Assembly (NCBI GenBank): GCA_963781675.1
Contig: CAWAGF010000001.1
Coordinates: 1 to 64,000 of the forward strand
Source of the DNA: SCTD01 sp963781675
GTDB taxonomy: Bacteria; Actinomycetota; Actinomycetes; Mycobacteriales; SCTD01
DNA: 64,000 bases
Direction: 5' to 3'
Positions 16,689-27,211 of this stretch are shown one piece after another. The notes under the pieces are model-generated. The model was not told where the DNA came from. It ran no database searches and worked only from the letters and a program-made list of their open reading frames with translations. A program made the translations under genes and the position numbers. The first letter of the stretch is position 1. Each line of letters starts with the position of its first letter.

Positions 16689-17105
16689 TCACGGTAGCGC
16701 CTGGCCCAGCGCGGCGAGCACGTCGGCCTTGCGCGGCTGCCCGCTCGCGCGCTTCACCTCGCGCCCGGCGGCGTCCAGGACGAGCGTCGTCGGCGTCTTG
16801 AGGATGCCCAGCTCGCGGACCACGTCGAGGTGCTGCTCGGCGTCGACCTCGACGTGCGCGACACCGGGTACGAGGCCGGTCACCTCGTCCAGCACGCGGC
16901 GCGTGGCCCGGCACGGGGCGCAGAAGGCGCTGGAGAACTGCAGCAGCGTGGCCCGCTCCCCGGGTGCCTCCCCGAGGCGGACCAGCACCGGCAGCAGGCT
17001 GTCCTCGGCCCTGCCCTCGCGGACCTTCCCGTCCCGGGCGCGGTGCGCGATGCCTGCGGCCGTGGTCAGCAGCAGCACCGCTGCGAGGACCAGCACACCT
17101 GTCAT
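16689..17105 (-). CDS. membrane-anchored thioredoxin-like protein
   Basis: 138 aa. One N-terminal helix (MTGVLVLAAVLLLTTAAGIA) anchors a thioredoxin fold with the redox motif FCAPCRATRRV (CxPC, with Ala-Pro between the Cys), the cis-Pro loop LKTPTTLVLD, and VEVDAEQHLDVVREL. It probably works as an extracytoplasmic thiol reductant or oxidant. Only a few bases separate it from the leader peptide and the DUF4395-sseA-DUF1416 genes, so it belongs to the same sulfur unit. Confidence 0.85.
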   Translation of the reverse strand: MTGVLVLAAVLLLTTAAGIAHRARDGKVREGRAEDSLLPVLVRLGEAPGERATLLQFSSAFCAPCRATRRVLDEVTGLVPGVAHVEVDAEQHLDVVRELGILKTPTTLVLDAAGREVKRASGQPRKADVLAALGQALP

Positions 17106-17158
17106 GCAGGCGGGACGTCTCGACTGCGGAGAGCCTTCCGACAGCTCGCCCCCGCGCG

Positions 17159-20100
17159 TCAGCGTCGGCGGAAGTACCCGAAGACGTCGACCACAGATGG
17201 ACTCGCCGCGGCGTTGGCAGCTGCAGGCGCGCCGTCGAGGCCCGCACCACGGCGAGGTTGGCGGCCGTGCGCGCGGCTGCGGCGTTCACGTTGGACGACC
17301 GGCACCGCCGCGCCGGCAGGGTAGGCGGTCAGGTGGGTGGAGGCGGTCGGCTGGACGACGGCCAGGTTGAGCACCGCGGCGGTGACGCCCTGCGGCAGCC
17401 CCTGCCCGCCGCACTGCAGCGTCGTCGTGCGCCCGGCCCCTAGCCGCCCGGGCGGCGGTGAGCCTCCCGGGTGTCGAGCAGCCGCCGCGGCGACAGCGGC
17501 ACGAGGACGTCCGTCGCGCCAGCGCCGTACCAGCCGAAGACGTCGGCAGCACGTGCGCCGAGCCGGCCGCCAGCGAGACCGACACCTTGCCGTCGCGACC
17601 GACCGGGACCGTCACGAGGTTGGACACCGTCGCCGCGGGGAAGTTCACGTTGCTCGAACCGGGCTCGGCGGCACCGGCCGGCCAGGCCACCAGGTGGCCC
17701 GCTGCGTCGGTGCGACGACGGCAGGTTGAGCACGACGGCGGACACACCGCCCGCCGGGACGCCCCCGCGGCCCGTGACCTGGACGTCCAGGGCGCCGGTC
17801 GAGGTCAGCGGCCGGCGCGGCGCGCCCGTCCCGTCGCGGGTGTCGAGCAGGCGCTGCGGGGCGAGCGCGGCGAAGGCGGCGCCCGGCTCCCCCTCCGCGT
17901 CGGCGTACCAGCCGAAGACGTCGGCCGCCAGGTGCACCGCCCCGGCGGCGTTGCGCACCTGCACGCTGCCGTCCGGACCTACCCGCAGTACCGCCAGGTT
18001 GGCCACCGAGCGGCCCGCGGGGAAGTTGAGGCTCGACACCGTGGGCATGGCCTCGCCGCTCGGCCACACGGTGAGGTGCCCGGCGGCGGTGGGTTGCACA
18101 GCGGTGAGGTTCACGACGACCGCGCCGACTCCCCGCGACGGCACCCCGCCGACCCCGGTCAGCTGCAGCCGGGTGGTCTCGCCCGCGCCGAGCGCGCCCT
18201 GACGCCCACCCGACCCGCCGCGCGTGTCGGCCACCCGACTCGGGAGCAGCGCGTGGAAGGTGCCCGCCGCGTCGTCCACGGCGCCGGAGGAGGACGGCAC
18301 GGGCTGCGCCGACGTCGGCGTCGGGCCGGCCGATGCACCCGGTGTCGCCGCCCCCGACGGCGTCGGGCCGCCCGCGGACGCCACCGGCTGCGGCTCGGTC
18401 CCGACGCCGAAGGGCGCACTGCTCGCGCTGCCGGTCCGGCCGACCGCGTCGACGGCCGCCACGCGCACGACCGCCTGGGAGGTGGTCCGGGTTGGGAGGG
18501 TCCAGGTGTAGCTGCCGGCTGCCGGCTGCTCCCCGGCGATGCGCACGAAGGACGCTCCGCCGTCGTCGGAGTAGAGCAGGGTCACGGGGTTGGCGGCCAG
18601 CTGCCGGTCGGTCGCCGACCACGAGATGGTCACCGGTGCCCCGGGCTCCCGGCGGCCCCCGCCCGTCGGAGCCGTCATGGTGACCGCGGGGGCGGTGCTG
18701 TCCTGCACGACCGCGACGGCCGCCGGCGGGCTGAAGCCGCCGTTTCGGTCCACGGCCCGGACCTGCAGCACGTTGCGCGCGTCGGGTCGCAGCGGCACGA
18801 CCACGGCGTAGGCGCCGTCGGCGCCGACCGGGCCGGACGCCCGGCGCACCCCGGACTCGTCGACCTGCACGGTCGTCCCGGGCTGCGCCACCCCGCTGAC
18901 CGTGACCTGAGCGTCACCGGTGGCGAGGCCGTCCTGGGGGGCGGTGATGCCCGGCGTTGCCGGCAGGATCCCGTCGAGGGCCTCGACCGCGCGCTCGCGC
19001 ACCAGCTGTCCGGCTCCGTCGCGGAGCTCTCCGAGCAGGGGGGGCGGCGCGTAGCCGACGACCGGCCGGTCGTCGGGTCCGAGCGGTGCCGCGGTCGGCG
19101 GCAGGCGCAGCACGATCGTGCGGACGCCCTGGGACGAGCCGGGGGCCCCCGGGGTGCCGTCGGAGGTCGCGCTGCTCGCCCGTACGCCGCCGATTGTCCA
19201 GTCGCCGCCGCGCACCGGGCCGGAGACCGGCTCGGCGAAGCGGACGACGACCTCGCGCACGTCCGACGTGGTCGGCACGTAGGCGGGCGGCACCGCGTCG
19301 ACCGTGAACGGCGCCGACTGCACGAACCTGCGGTTGCCCGCCAGGTCCGTCGCGGTAGCCGGATGCGGGCGATCGTCGTGGAGACGGCGGGGACCGTCCA
19401 GTCGTAGGTCGCCTCGGCCTGCGGGCAGCCGGGCCCCACGGCGGGCGCGACGAGATGATAGGTCTGGCCGTCAGGCGTGAACTCGATCCGGACCGGCCCG
19501 CTCGTCGGGTTGGCGTCGCAGGTCGTGTAGCGGATCGGGAAGGACGCGCCCCCGGCCAGGACCTCGCCGCCGGCCGGCGAGGACAGCGACAGGGAGGGGC
19601 TCGTCTCGTCCTGGACCACGGGCGGGACCGGGCAGCGCCGCTGCTGAGGCCGGTCGCCGGGTCGCTCGCGACGACCACGAGGTCGTTGCGGGCCGAGGCC
19701 GTGAGCGGCACCTGCACGGTGTAGTCGGAGCGGCCCGCAGCGACGCGCGTCGTCGCCAGCGCCGGGCCGTCAGGGGTGCCGTCGTCGCCGGCGTCGCGGA
19801 AGACCGAGACGACCGTCCCGCTGCGGCTCGACCCTTGGACGTCGGTGCGGCGGGCGATCGTGTAGAGCTCGCCGGCCGGGACCGTCACCGACGGCACCGG
19901 CACACCGCTCGCCAGGACGGACGTGTCGGCCACGGTGTTGCCGGCGGCGTCCGGTAGCGCGTGGACGTCCCGGCGGGCGCGTAGCGCACGGTGGCCCGAC
20001 GGGCACGCCGGCCGCGTCCAGCACGCGGGAGGTGCGGTCGGTCGACGCGGTCACGCGGGTGACGGGGTAGGGCCTGCCGTCCGGCCCGGTGATGCGGAAG

Positions 20101-21403
20101 TCGGCCGGGGCGTCGGTCCCGGAGACGGGCTCGGAGAAGGCCACCCGCACCGCCGTCGCGTCGGTCACCGCGCCCGCGAGGACCGGCACCGCGGTGTCCA
20201 GCACGTAGGTCAGCCGGCTCGGCGCGGCGTCGGCCCGGCCGGACGGCGGGTCGCGTCGTTGCTGAGGTTGCCGGCCGGGTCCCGCACGACGACCTCGAGG
20301 ACGTAGCTGCCGTCGCGGGGCAGCGCCGGCGCGGCGACGGTGGCCGAGGCACCGGAGGCGGTCACGGCAGGTCCGTCCGTGGGGGCCTCGCCCGCGGGGG
20401 TGGCCCGGAGACGACGACGTGACCGGCCACGAGGTTGCTCACGTCCAGCGACGGCGAGGTGCGGCTGCTGTCGACGCGACCGCCGGCGGCAGGGGCGGCG
20501 CCGTCGACGCGGTCGATGCGCGGGAGCGCCGGGCGGACGCGGTCCAGCGCCTCGGTCGTCGCCGTCCCGGTGTAGATCAGGTCGGCGCTGCTGAGGTCCT
20601 GGTAGAGGCGACGACCGGGCACGCGGTCGTCGAAGAGCACGTAGTCGACGGTCGGCGCGTCGTCCTCGCCGATCGGGCGCGCCAGCCGCAGCGTCCGGGT
20701 GCAGCCCGTGTCGCCGGCCGTCGCGCTCGTCCGGGCCGTAACGCCCGACGCAGTCGCCCTCCGTGGGGCCTTCCCGGCAGCACGGTGGCGTCCGGGTCGG
20801 AGACGCGCCAGTCACCGGCGGCGTCGGTCTGCGGCGACGGCTGCCGCACCGGCTCGGTGAAGCGGACGACGACGGCGTCGGTCCCGGCCAGCCACGCGTC
20901 GCGCACGGTCGGCCGGTCCAGGTCCACCCGCACGGCGTTGCTGCGCCCGGTCTGGCCGTCGACGTCGAGCTCGAGCAGGACCGTGCGGACCCGCGGGCGC
21001 GGGGCCGGCTGGTCGAGGCAGCTGGGCTGGGTGCTGAAGACACACCGCAGGCGCAGCCGGCCCGTGACCTGCCCGCCCTCGACGCGCAGGTAGTCGCCGT
21101 CCGCCGAGTCGGGGGCACCCAGGGCGCTCGCGCCGACCTCCTCGCGCTGCTCGCTCCCGTCGGCGGCGATGCCGACCAGGCGCGCGCCGGTGAGCGCGCC
21201 GGCCGGTGCCTGCCCGCCCACGGTGACCTGCTGCGGGAACCGCACCGCCCTGTTGCCGCGATCGTCGGAGCCAGCGTGACCGAGAACGTGCCGGCGGCCG
21301 ACGAGGCGCCCCCCGGGAGCACGACTAGGGCAGGCACGAGCAGCGCCACGAACGCCAGCGCGCGCAGCAGCCGGGTGAGCGGCGTCGAGGGGGACGCGTG
21401 CAT
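17159..21403 (-). pseudogene. large secreted Ig-like / cell-surface-repeat protein, about a dozen frameshifts
   Basis: One gene read from ATG 21403 to TGA 17159 (about 1400 aa if repaired). It has a signal peptide (LLRALAFVALLVPALVVLPG), then many Ig/CalX-like segments that repeat V-x-V-x-F-x-E-P-V (VVVRFTEPV, VRVAFSEPV, VVVRFAEPV). A Pro/Ser/Thr linker follows, then at least three copies of an actinobacterial surface repeat marked by LLDTRDGTG, GGVPxxGVxAVVLNL and ADVFGWY, ending DVFGYFRRR. Breaks lie near 21255, 20775, 20730, 20405, 20245, 20000, 19968, 19640, 19360, 17725, 17545, 17450, 17310 and 17230; only 17730-19320 is one long frame. AGGAAGG precedes the start. Probably an adhesin or wall-associated protein. 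Confidence 0.7.
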
Positions 21404-21421
21404 GACGACCTTCCTGGTGCG

Positions 21422-21463
21422 ACGACGGCGCCGCCCGGACCTCGGTCCGGGCGGCGCCGTCGT
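21422..21463 (-). terminator. 19-bp perfect hairpin between the two large surface genes
   Basis: ACGACGGCGCCGCCCGGAC (21422-21440) pairs with 21445-21463 around CTCG. It follows the upstream gene's stop (21477) and ends only 18 bases before the next start codon, so it is either a terminator or an attenuator of the downstream gene. Confidence 0.8.
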
Positions 21464-21476
21464 GGAGCGGCTGCGG

Positions 21477-24028
21477 CTAGCTGACCGGGGTGAGCGTGTC
21501 GCCCAGCATGTTGCCAGCCCGGTCCTCGTAGCGGAGGCCGTTCGGGCTGTTCAGGTGGTAGTCGACCCCGGAGAAGCGGTTCGGGTCGACCAGGGTCACC
21601 CGCAGGGTGCGGGTCAGCGTGCTCGTGCTGGTGACGCTGTCGGCGTTCGTGGTGCGCTCCGCCGGGCCCTCCTCGGTGTCGACCGTCTCGCTGACGAACC
21701 AGTCACCGGAGAAGTCCGACCCGCGGACGACCTCCTCGCTGAAGGGCACCGTCACGTCGACCGCCTGCGGCGAGCCGTCGGTCGAGGTGGCGGTCGGCAC
21801 GACGGACGCCGCACCGATCGCGGGGGCCAGGCGGTCCAGCACCACCTTGAAGGGCGTGCCCGGGCCGGGGTTGTTGCCGGCGCTCACGTAGCGGACCGAG
21901 AACTCGTTCAGCCCGTCGACGGCCGACACGGGGACCACGATCGAGCCCTCGTACTGGCTGGCCAGCGGCGCCGGCGCGGCGGTGAACAGCTGCGAGGCGA
22001 CGGGCGTCCCGCCCTTGAGGACCTGGACGGTGTAGCCCTGGCGGATGCCCGCCACGGTGAGCCGAAGCGCGTCGCTGCCGGCAGCGTTGGTGTAGTAGGC
22101 CTGCTCGTCGGTGTCGAGGAAGGCCGACTCGTACGCCCCGCCGTCGCGGCGCTCGAGGGTCTTGAGCTCGGGCGCCAGCGGCACCAGGTTGCTGATGGTG
22201 TTCACGGTCTGGCGCAGAGCGTCGTTGCCCGCGCCGTCCTTGGCCGGGCGCGGGGACACGGTGCGGTTGGGGGAGGCCTCGTAGGTCACCCGCGGGGTCT
22301 CGTCGACGCCGAGGGCGTTGCGCAGGACCAGCAGGCGGCCGCCGGTGCCGAGCGCGGTGCAGGGGCTGCCGTCGGCGGTGCGGACCTCGGTGACGGAGCC
22401 GGGCGTGCCGGCGATGCTCCAGGCGCTGGGGCTGCAGCCGCCGGCCACGCCGGTCGCGTCGTTGAACCCGACCTCGATGGTCGTGGGCGTCAGGACGACG
22501 CCGCCCTTCGGGTCGAGCGCGGGCACCACGTTGTCGATGACGCTCGGCTTCGCGGTCTGGCTGGAGCCGACGTTGTCCGCGGTGTCGGCGACCTCCGCCT
22601 TGGCGATGAAGCTCGAGGCGTCCGCCGCGAACGTGGGGCTGACCGTGCCGGAGAAGGTGCGGCTGTCGCCGGACCCGCTCAGCGTGACGGTGACCGGGAC
22701 GTCGTTGCCCTTGTCGGGGTCGAGGACCACCTTCAGCGTGCTGGCCGCGAGGTCGGACGCCCCGGCGACGGTGCCGCTGACGGTGATCGCGTTGCCGTTG
22801 CGCACCGCGGTCTGCTGGTCGCCGTCGGCGTCCTTGGGCAGGCCGACCGCGACGGTCAGCAGCGGCGCCAGGTTGTCGATGACGACGTTGCCGAGGCCAC
22901 CGGAGAACGTGTAGCCCGCGAGGTTGTCGTCGCTGGCCGTCGTGCCGACGCTCGCGGCGGCGGGGCCGTCCGACCCGACGATGTCGCGGGCGGCGTAGGT
23001 CACGCGCTGGCTGTTGGCGCCGGCGGCGAAGGCCGGCGTCTGGGTCGTGGCGACCGTGTTGCCGGCGAACGCGAGCGTGCTGGAGCTCACCTCCAGGGCC
23101 GGCGTGCCGGTCTTGCTGGCCAGCGCCGAGAACTCGCGGTCGCGCCTGCGCCGGACCGGGTGCGGGTCGGCTGCAGGTCGCTGAAGGCCAGGCCAGCGGG
23201 GGCCTGCACGGTGAAGCTGTCGACCTTGGTGGGCGCGGTGGCGCCGTCGGAGGTCGCGGTGGCGGTGAAGGGGGTGGCCCGGTCGACCGCCGCGCTGCCG
23301 AGCTGCACCGGGACCTGCACGGGAACCGTGCCGGATGCGGGGATCGGGGTCGTGACCGGGGTCGCGGTGTCGCCGGCAGGGGAGGTGAACGTGGTGGTGA
23401 CGTTCAGCAGCGAGCGGGAGTGGTTCTTGACCGCGGTGCCATAGACGACGGCCTGGCCGGCGGTGCCGGAGCGGTCCGTGACGCCCTTGGTGTTCCCGGC
23501 GTTGGTCGGGGACAGCGGCTTGATCTCCGCCTGGACCAGCTCCAGGACCTTGATCGCGGTGTTGAGCGTGCCGGTGACGGGCTTGGACGTCGCGAAGTTG
23601 TCGCTGGACACCTGGACGACGAAGCGGCCGGTCAGGTCCTTGGCGAGCGGTGCGCCGACCTTGGCGGGGAACGTGATGTCGACGGAGGAGCCCGGCCGGA
23701 CCGCGCCGCCGCGGTACGTGAGGAACTGCGTCGTGCCGAGGTTGGTGGCCTGCGCCGTGAAGCCGGTGGCCGTCCCCGGAGCGCTGCCGAGGGTGATGCC
23801 CGACTCCGTCGGGAGGTTCACGCGGATCGCGTTGATGGTCTTGCCCACGAGCGCCTGCTCGCTGTTCGTCACCCGGATGGTGAACGAGCGGTCGTCGGCG
23901 CTGGGGTAGACCAGCGACCCCGCGGTGAGGCTGCCCGCTGCCGCCGCCGAGGCCTGGGCCGGCAGGGCAGGGAGCACGGCGACGCTCAGCGTGGCGACGA
24001 TCGCGGCGGCAGACAGCCTGCGACGCAT
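21477..24028 (-). CDS. large secreted Ig-like-repeat protein, one frameshift
   Basis: About 850 aa from ATG 24028. Signal peptide MRRRLSAAAIVATLSVAVLP, cut near AQA. The mature part is a series of beta-sandwich segments (SFTIRVTNSEQALVGKTINA, VDITFPAKVGAPLAKDLTG, DGLNEFSVRYVSAGNNPGPG, VDVTVPFSEEVVRGSDFSG) like bacterial Ig-like and adhesin repeats. No anchor or sortase motif is seen. The frame breaks once near 23140, where SDLQPTRTRSGA should continue as DREFSALASKTGTPALEVSS. It shares strand and general layout with the next gene, from which a 19-bp hairpin separates it. Probably part of the cell-surface layer. Confidence 0.7.
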
Positions 24029-24174
24029 GGGAACTCCTCGGTCAAGGTGGGGTGGTGGCCGCGGTGTGGGCGCGTGGGCAAGGTGATTCGCGGTCCGCCC
24101 ACGAGTTCCTGCACAGCTGAGGAAACGTGCGGGAGGAGGCGGGCGAACGCTCGCGAACCGGACAGGAGCCGTGC

Positions 24175-24870
24175 TCAGGGGGGGCCGAGGACGGTCGGGC
24201 CGGCGGTGGCGCCCACCGCGACGCCGTCGACGGTGACCTCGACCCCGCTGACCTGCAGGCCGTACGGCAGGTCCTCGACCGGCACGCGCAGGTCGAGGCG
24301 GCCGCCGAGCGCACGGGTCAGCAGCGCGTCCGCGGTGCGGTTGCCGACCTCGTACGACTCGGCGGTCACGACGAGGGCGCCGCCGTCGACGGTGACGCGG
24401 GAGACGGCGGAGGCGGACAGCCGCTGGCCGAGCACCTCGACACGGCCGGTCACCCGCACCCGGTCGCCGGCGGGCCTGACGGTCAGCGACCGGTCGCCCG
24501 AGCGGCGGGTCAGCTCCTCGTAGGCGACGAGCACCCGCGCCCGCACGCCGCTGACCGGGACCTCGGTGACCGCGCCGGACAGGGCGTCGCGCAGCGGCAC
24601 CTCCACGCCGGTGAGCGTCGCCTCGAAGCCGGCGACCTCGAGCTCGCCGGCCGGCACGTCGGACGCCGTGACCGTCACGCGGTCGTACCGTCCCGCCAGC
24701 GCCTGGGTCAGGAACGGGAAGCCCCCGATGCTGACCTCGGGCGCGGCCCGCAGGCCGGCCCCGGCCCGGGCCTGCTCGGCGACGGCCCGCGCAGCGAGAG
24801 CGGCCCCGGCCCGGTCGACGACGAGCACCAGCGCGAGCAGGACGACGAGCGCGACGAGGGAGCGCCTCAC
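24175..24870 (-). CDS. DUF2993 / LmeA-like exported protein
   Basis: 231 aa from GTG 24870 (GTGA overlap with the upstream gene). N-terminal helix VRRSLVALVVLLALVLVVDR, then the DUF2993 pattern EVSIGGFPFLTQALAGRYDRV, VPLRDALSGAVTEVPV and SYEVGNRTADALL. In mycobacteria LmeA helps mannan elongation in lipomannan synthesis. Here the neighbour is an uncharacterised membrane protein, so only a general envelope role is supported. Confidence 0.75.
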   Translation of the reverse strand: MRRSLVALVVLLALVLVVDRAGAALAARAVAEQARAGAGLRAAPEVSIGGFPFLTQALAGRYDRVTVTASDVPAGELEVAGFEATLTGVEVPLRDALSGAVTEVPVSGVRARVLVAYEELTRRSGDRSLTVRPAGDRVRVTGRVEVLGQRLSASAVSRVTVDGGALVVTAESYEVGNRTADALLTRALGGRLDLRVPVEDLPYGLQVSGVEVTVDGVAVGATAGPTVLGPP

Positions 24871-25991
24871 ACGAGGACGAGGCGGCCGGCGAGAAGAGCC
24901 ACCGGACCGAGCACGGCGTACGGCAGCAGCAGCGCCGTCGGACGCAGGGCGGCCACCCGCCGGGCGTCGCGCCAGCCGGCCCGCAGCTCGGCGGCCCCGA
25001 GGTCGACGGCCAGGTCCGCGGTCGCGACGGTCGAGGCGATCACCAGGCCGAGCAGCGCGGCGGAGCGCAGCGGGAGGTTGCCGTCGCCGTAGCCCGCGTC
25101 GGCCACGAGCACGGCCACCGCGACGCCGGCGCCCAGGCCGAGCACCAGCCCGGGCCAGCCGCGGGTGGCGCCGGCGGCCAGCATCGGCCGCGGCGCGAGG
25201 CGGTCGCCCACCCGGCCGAGCAGCAGGACGGCGCCGGCCGCGGCCAGCGACACGAGCAGCACCTGCTCGCCGCCGTCGACCTGCCGCAGGGCCAGCAGGC
25301 AGGCGGCGGCCACCGCGACGACGACCACGACGAGGGTGTCGGCGAGCGACTCGGTCACCCGGCTGCGGCCCTTGCGCACGAGCTGGTGCAGCAGCGAGGC
25401 GACCAGCCCGAGGCCGGCGACGCCGGCCAGGCCGCTGATCCGGCCGTCGTCGGCGAGCACCACCACGTCGGCGGCCACGACCGTGCCGGTGGCGACGAGG
25501 AAGGCGCCGCCGGCCGCGGGAGCGTCGAGCAGCGCGAGCGCGCCGAGCACGAGGAAGACCTGGATGCCGAGCACGGCGACGGCGAGCGGCAGCAGGCCGA
25601 ACACGGTGGCGGCGACGAGCCCGCCGGCGAGCAGGGCCGGCCACAGCCCCTGCACGACGAGCGGCGGCCGGCGCGGCGGGCCGGTGGCACGGACGATCTG
25701 CCGCGGCGGCTCCTCCGCAGGAGGCGCGTCGTCGGCCGGCTGGACCGCCGGCTCCTCGGCGGCGGGGTCGACGACCACCGGCACGCCCACGACGGCGTCG
25801 TCCAGCGCGGGCGGCGGCTCCTCGTCCGCGACGGGCGCGGCGGGGCCGGTGTCGGAGGTGGAGGTGCTGTCGGCGTCGACGCCCTCGGGGGCCTCGGGCT
25901 CCTCGCTGCCGACCCAGTCACGGGCGGAGCGGTCCTCGCCGGTGCCGCCGCGACGGACGGCGTCCGCCGGCGGCTCCTGCTCGTCGCTCAC
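24867..25991 (-). CDS. multi-pass membrane protein with acidic N-terminus
   Basis: 374 aa from GTG 25991. Residues 1-120 are acidic and Pro/Ala-rich, likely disordered cytoplasmic sequence. After the basic IVRATGPPRRPPL come about ten hydrophobic segments (GLWPALLAGGLVAATVFGLL, VLGIQVFLVLGALALLDAPA, VLLVSLAAAGAVLLLG, LLLPYAVLGPVALLAG). It overlaps the LmeA-like gene by GTGA. No family motif recognised with confidence; some cytidylyltransferase-like or glycan-related proteins have similar layouts, but nothing proves this. Confidence 0.65.
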   Translation of the reverse strand: MSDEQEPPADAVRRGGTGEDRSARDWVGSEEPEAPEGVDADSTSTSDTGPAAPVADEEPPPALDDAVVGVPVVVDPAAEEPAVQPADDAPPAEEPPRQIVRATGPPRRPPLVVQGLWPALLAGGLVAATVFGLLPLAVAVLGIQVFLVLGALALLDAPAAGGAFLVATGTVVAADVVVLADDGRISGLAGVAGLGLVASLLHQLVRKGRSRVTESLADTLVVVVVAVAAACLLALRQVDGGEQVLLVSLAAAGAVLLLGRVGDRLAPRPMLAAGATRGWPGLVLGLGAGVAVAVLVADAGYGDGNLPLRSAALLGLVIASTVATADLAVDLGAAELRAGWRDARRVAALRPTALLLPYAVLGPVALLAGRLVLV

Positions 25992-26095
25992 CGAGCCACT
26001 TCCGCTCGCTCCGCAGCCGACGGGCACGCCCGCTCCTGCGTCGCGGGGCACCCGCCGACAGCTCCGCTCACAGGGCGATCGTGCCAGAGGAGCGG

Positions 26096-26344
26096 TCAGC
26101 CCCCGGCGAAGGGAGGCAGCACGTCGACGAGCCCCCCGTCGACGAGCAGCACCTGCGCGTGGTCGCGCGCGCCGACCGGGTCGCCGTCCACGACGAACGA
26201 GCAGACCTCGAGCACCTTCGAGAAGCGGTCGTCGCGCACGGAGCGGGCCAGCAGCAGCGCCTCGGCCAGGGTGCGCGCCGACGTCTGCTCGGACGGCACA
26301 CCGGCGGCGGCCCGCGCCCCGGCCCAGTAGCGCAGCGTCGTCAT
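26096..26344 (-). CDS. MoaD/ThiS-family sulfur carrier
   Basis: 82-aa ubiquitin-fold protein (MTTLRYWAGARAAAGVPSEQ) ending PPFAGG. The terminal Gly-Gly is the thiocarboxylate site used by MoaD in molybdopterin synthesis or by ThiS-type carriers. The ATG overlaps the upstream hydrolase stop (ATGA). No other molybdopterin genes lie nearby, so the pathway is not fixed. Confidence 0.85.
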   Translation of the reverse strand: MTTLRYWAGARAAAGVPSEQTSARTLAEALLLARSVRDDRFSKVLEVCSFVVDGDPVGARDHAQVLLVDGGLVDVLPPFAGG

Positions 26345-27111
26345 GCGCGGGCCAGCAGGACGGGCAGGTGCGCACCGATGCGGTCGACCAGCTCCGGGGA
26401 GGCGCCGGACTCCGCGTGCGCGAAGCCCTCCTCCAGCCACAGCTCCACCGGCTCGCCCGCCGCAGCGGCGAGGTCCAGCGCGTGGTCGACGGTGAAGTAG
26501 CCGTCGCGGTCGCCGTGCACGACGAGCAGCGGCACCGGCGCGACGGCGGCGACGCACTCGACCGGCGAGGCGGGCAGCGGGTCCCAGCCGTCCGGCGAGA
26601 TCCGCGTGCGCATGACCTGCCGGGCGAACAGCCGCCCGCTGCGCGTCTCCACGACCCGGTGCAGCCGCCGCATCGGCACGGTGTCCCGCACGAACCACCG
26701 CGCGGTCGCGCTGACGGACACGACCGCGTCCGGTGCCCACTCCAGCCGGTGGCCGGCGACCTCCGTGCCGCGCAGGGCCGCGTGCCGGATCGCGGTGGAA
26801 CCGCCCATGGACCACCCGCACGTGACGACCTGCTCGTGCCCGAGCGCCCGCGCGGCACGCACCGCCGCGTCGAGGTCGAGCACCTCGCGGTCGCCGAGCG
26901 TCGTCCGCCCGGTGGAGCGGCCGTGGCCGCGGGCGTCGTACGACAGGACGCTGGCCGTCGAGGACAGGCGCTCGGCGATCCAGCGCACCTTCGGGATGGA
27001 GCCGGAGAAGCCGTGCGCGAGCACCACGCAGGTGCTCCCGGGCCCGGGCAGCACGCAGGCCGCCAGCCGCTCGCCGTCGGCGGTGAGGAGCACGTCACAC
27101 GTCACCGTCAC
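26341..27111 (-). CDS. alpha/beta hydrolase
   Basis: 256 aa. The oxyanion strand LAHGFSGSIPKVRWIA, the elbow CGWSMGGSTA (G-x-S-x-G), the acid HGDRDGYFTVDHA and the His in EEGFAHAESG give a complete catalytic triad. Cytoplasmic, with no signal sequence. Starts at GTG 27111 or 27105. Divergent from glnR with about 100 bp between, and translationally coupled to moaD downstream. Substrate unknown. Confidence 0.8.
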   Translation of the reverse strand: MTVTCDVLLTADGERLAACVLPGPGSTCVVLAHGFSGSIPKVRWIAERLSSTASVLSYDARGHGRSTGRTTLGDREVLDLDAAVRAARALGHEQVVTCGWSMGGSTAIRHAALRGTEVAGHRLEWAPDAVVSVSATARWFVRDTVPMRRLHRVVETRSGRLFARQVMRTRISPDGWDPLPASPVECVAAVAPVPLLVVHGDRDGYFTVDHALDLAAAAGEPVELWLEEGFAHAESGASPELVDRIGAHLPVLLARA

Positions 27112-27211
27112 GACCCCATCCTGCAACGGGCGCGATAGGCTGGGCTCCTCGAGGCAACGGCGCCTCTCCCCACGACGGTCCCGCCAGCGGGCTCGAGGAG
27201 GAGGCAGACCC

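Noticed and set aside
20763..23444. 893-codon plus-strand frame over the surface genes
   Set aside because: Low-complexity Arg/Gly/Asp/Val sequence with no domain, antisense to recognisable Ig-like segments.
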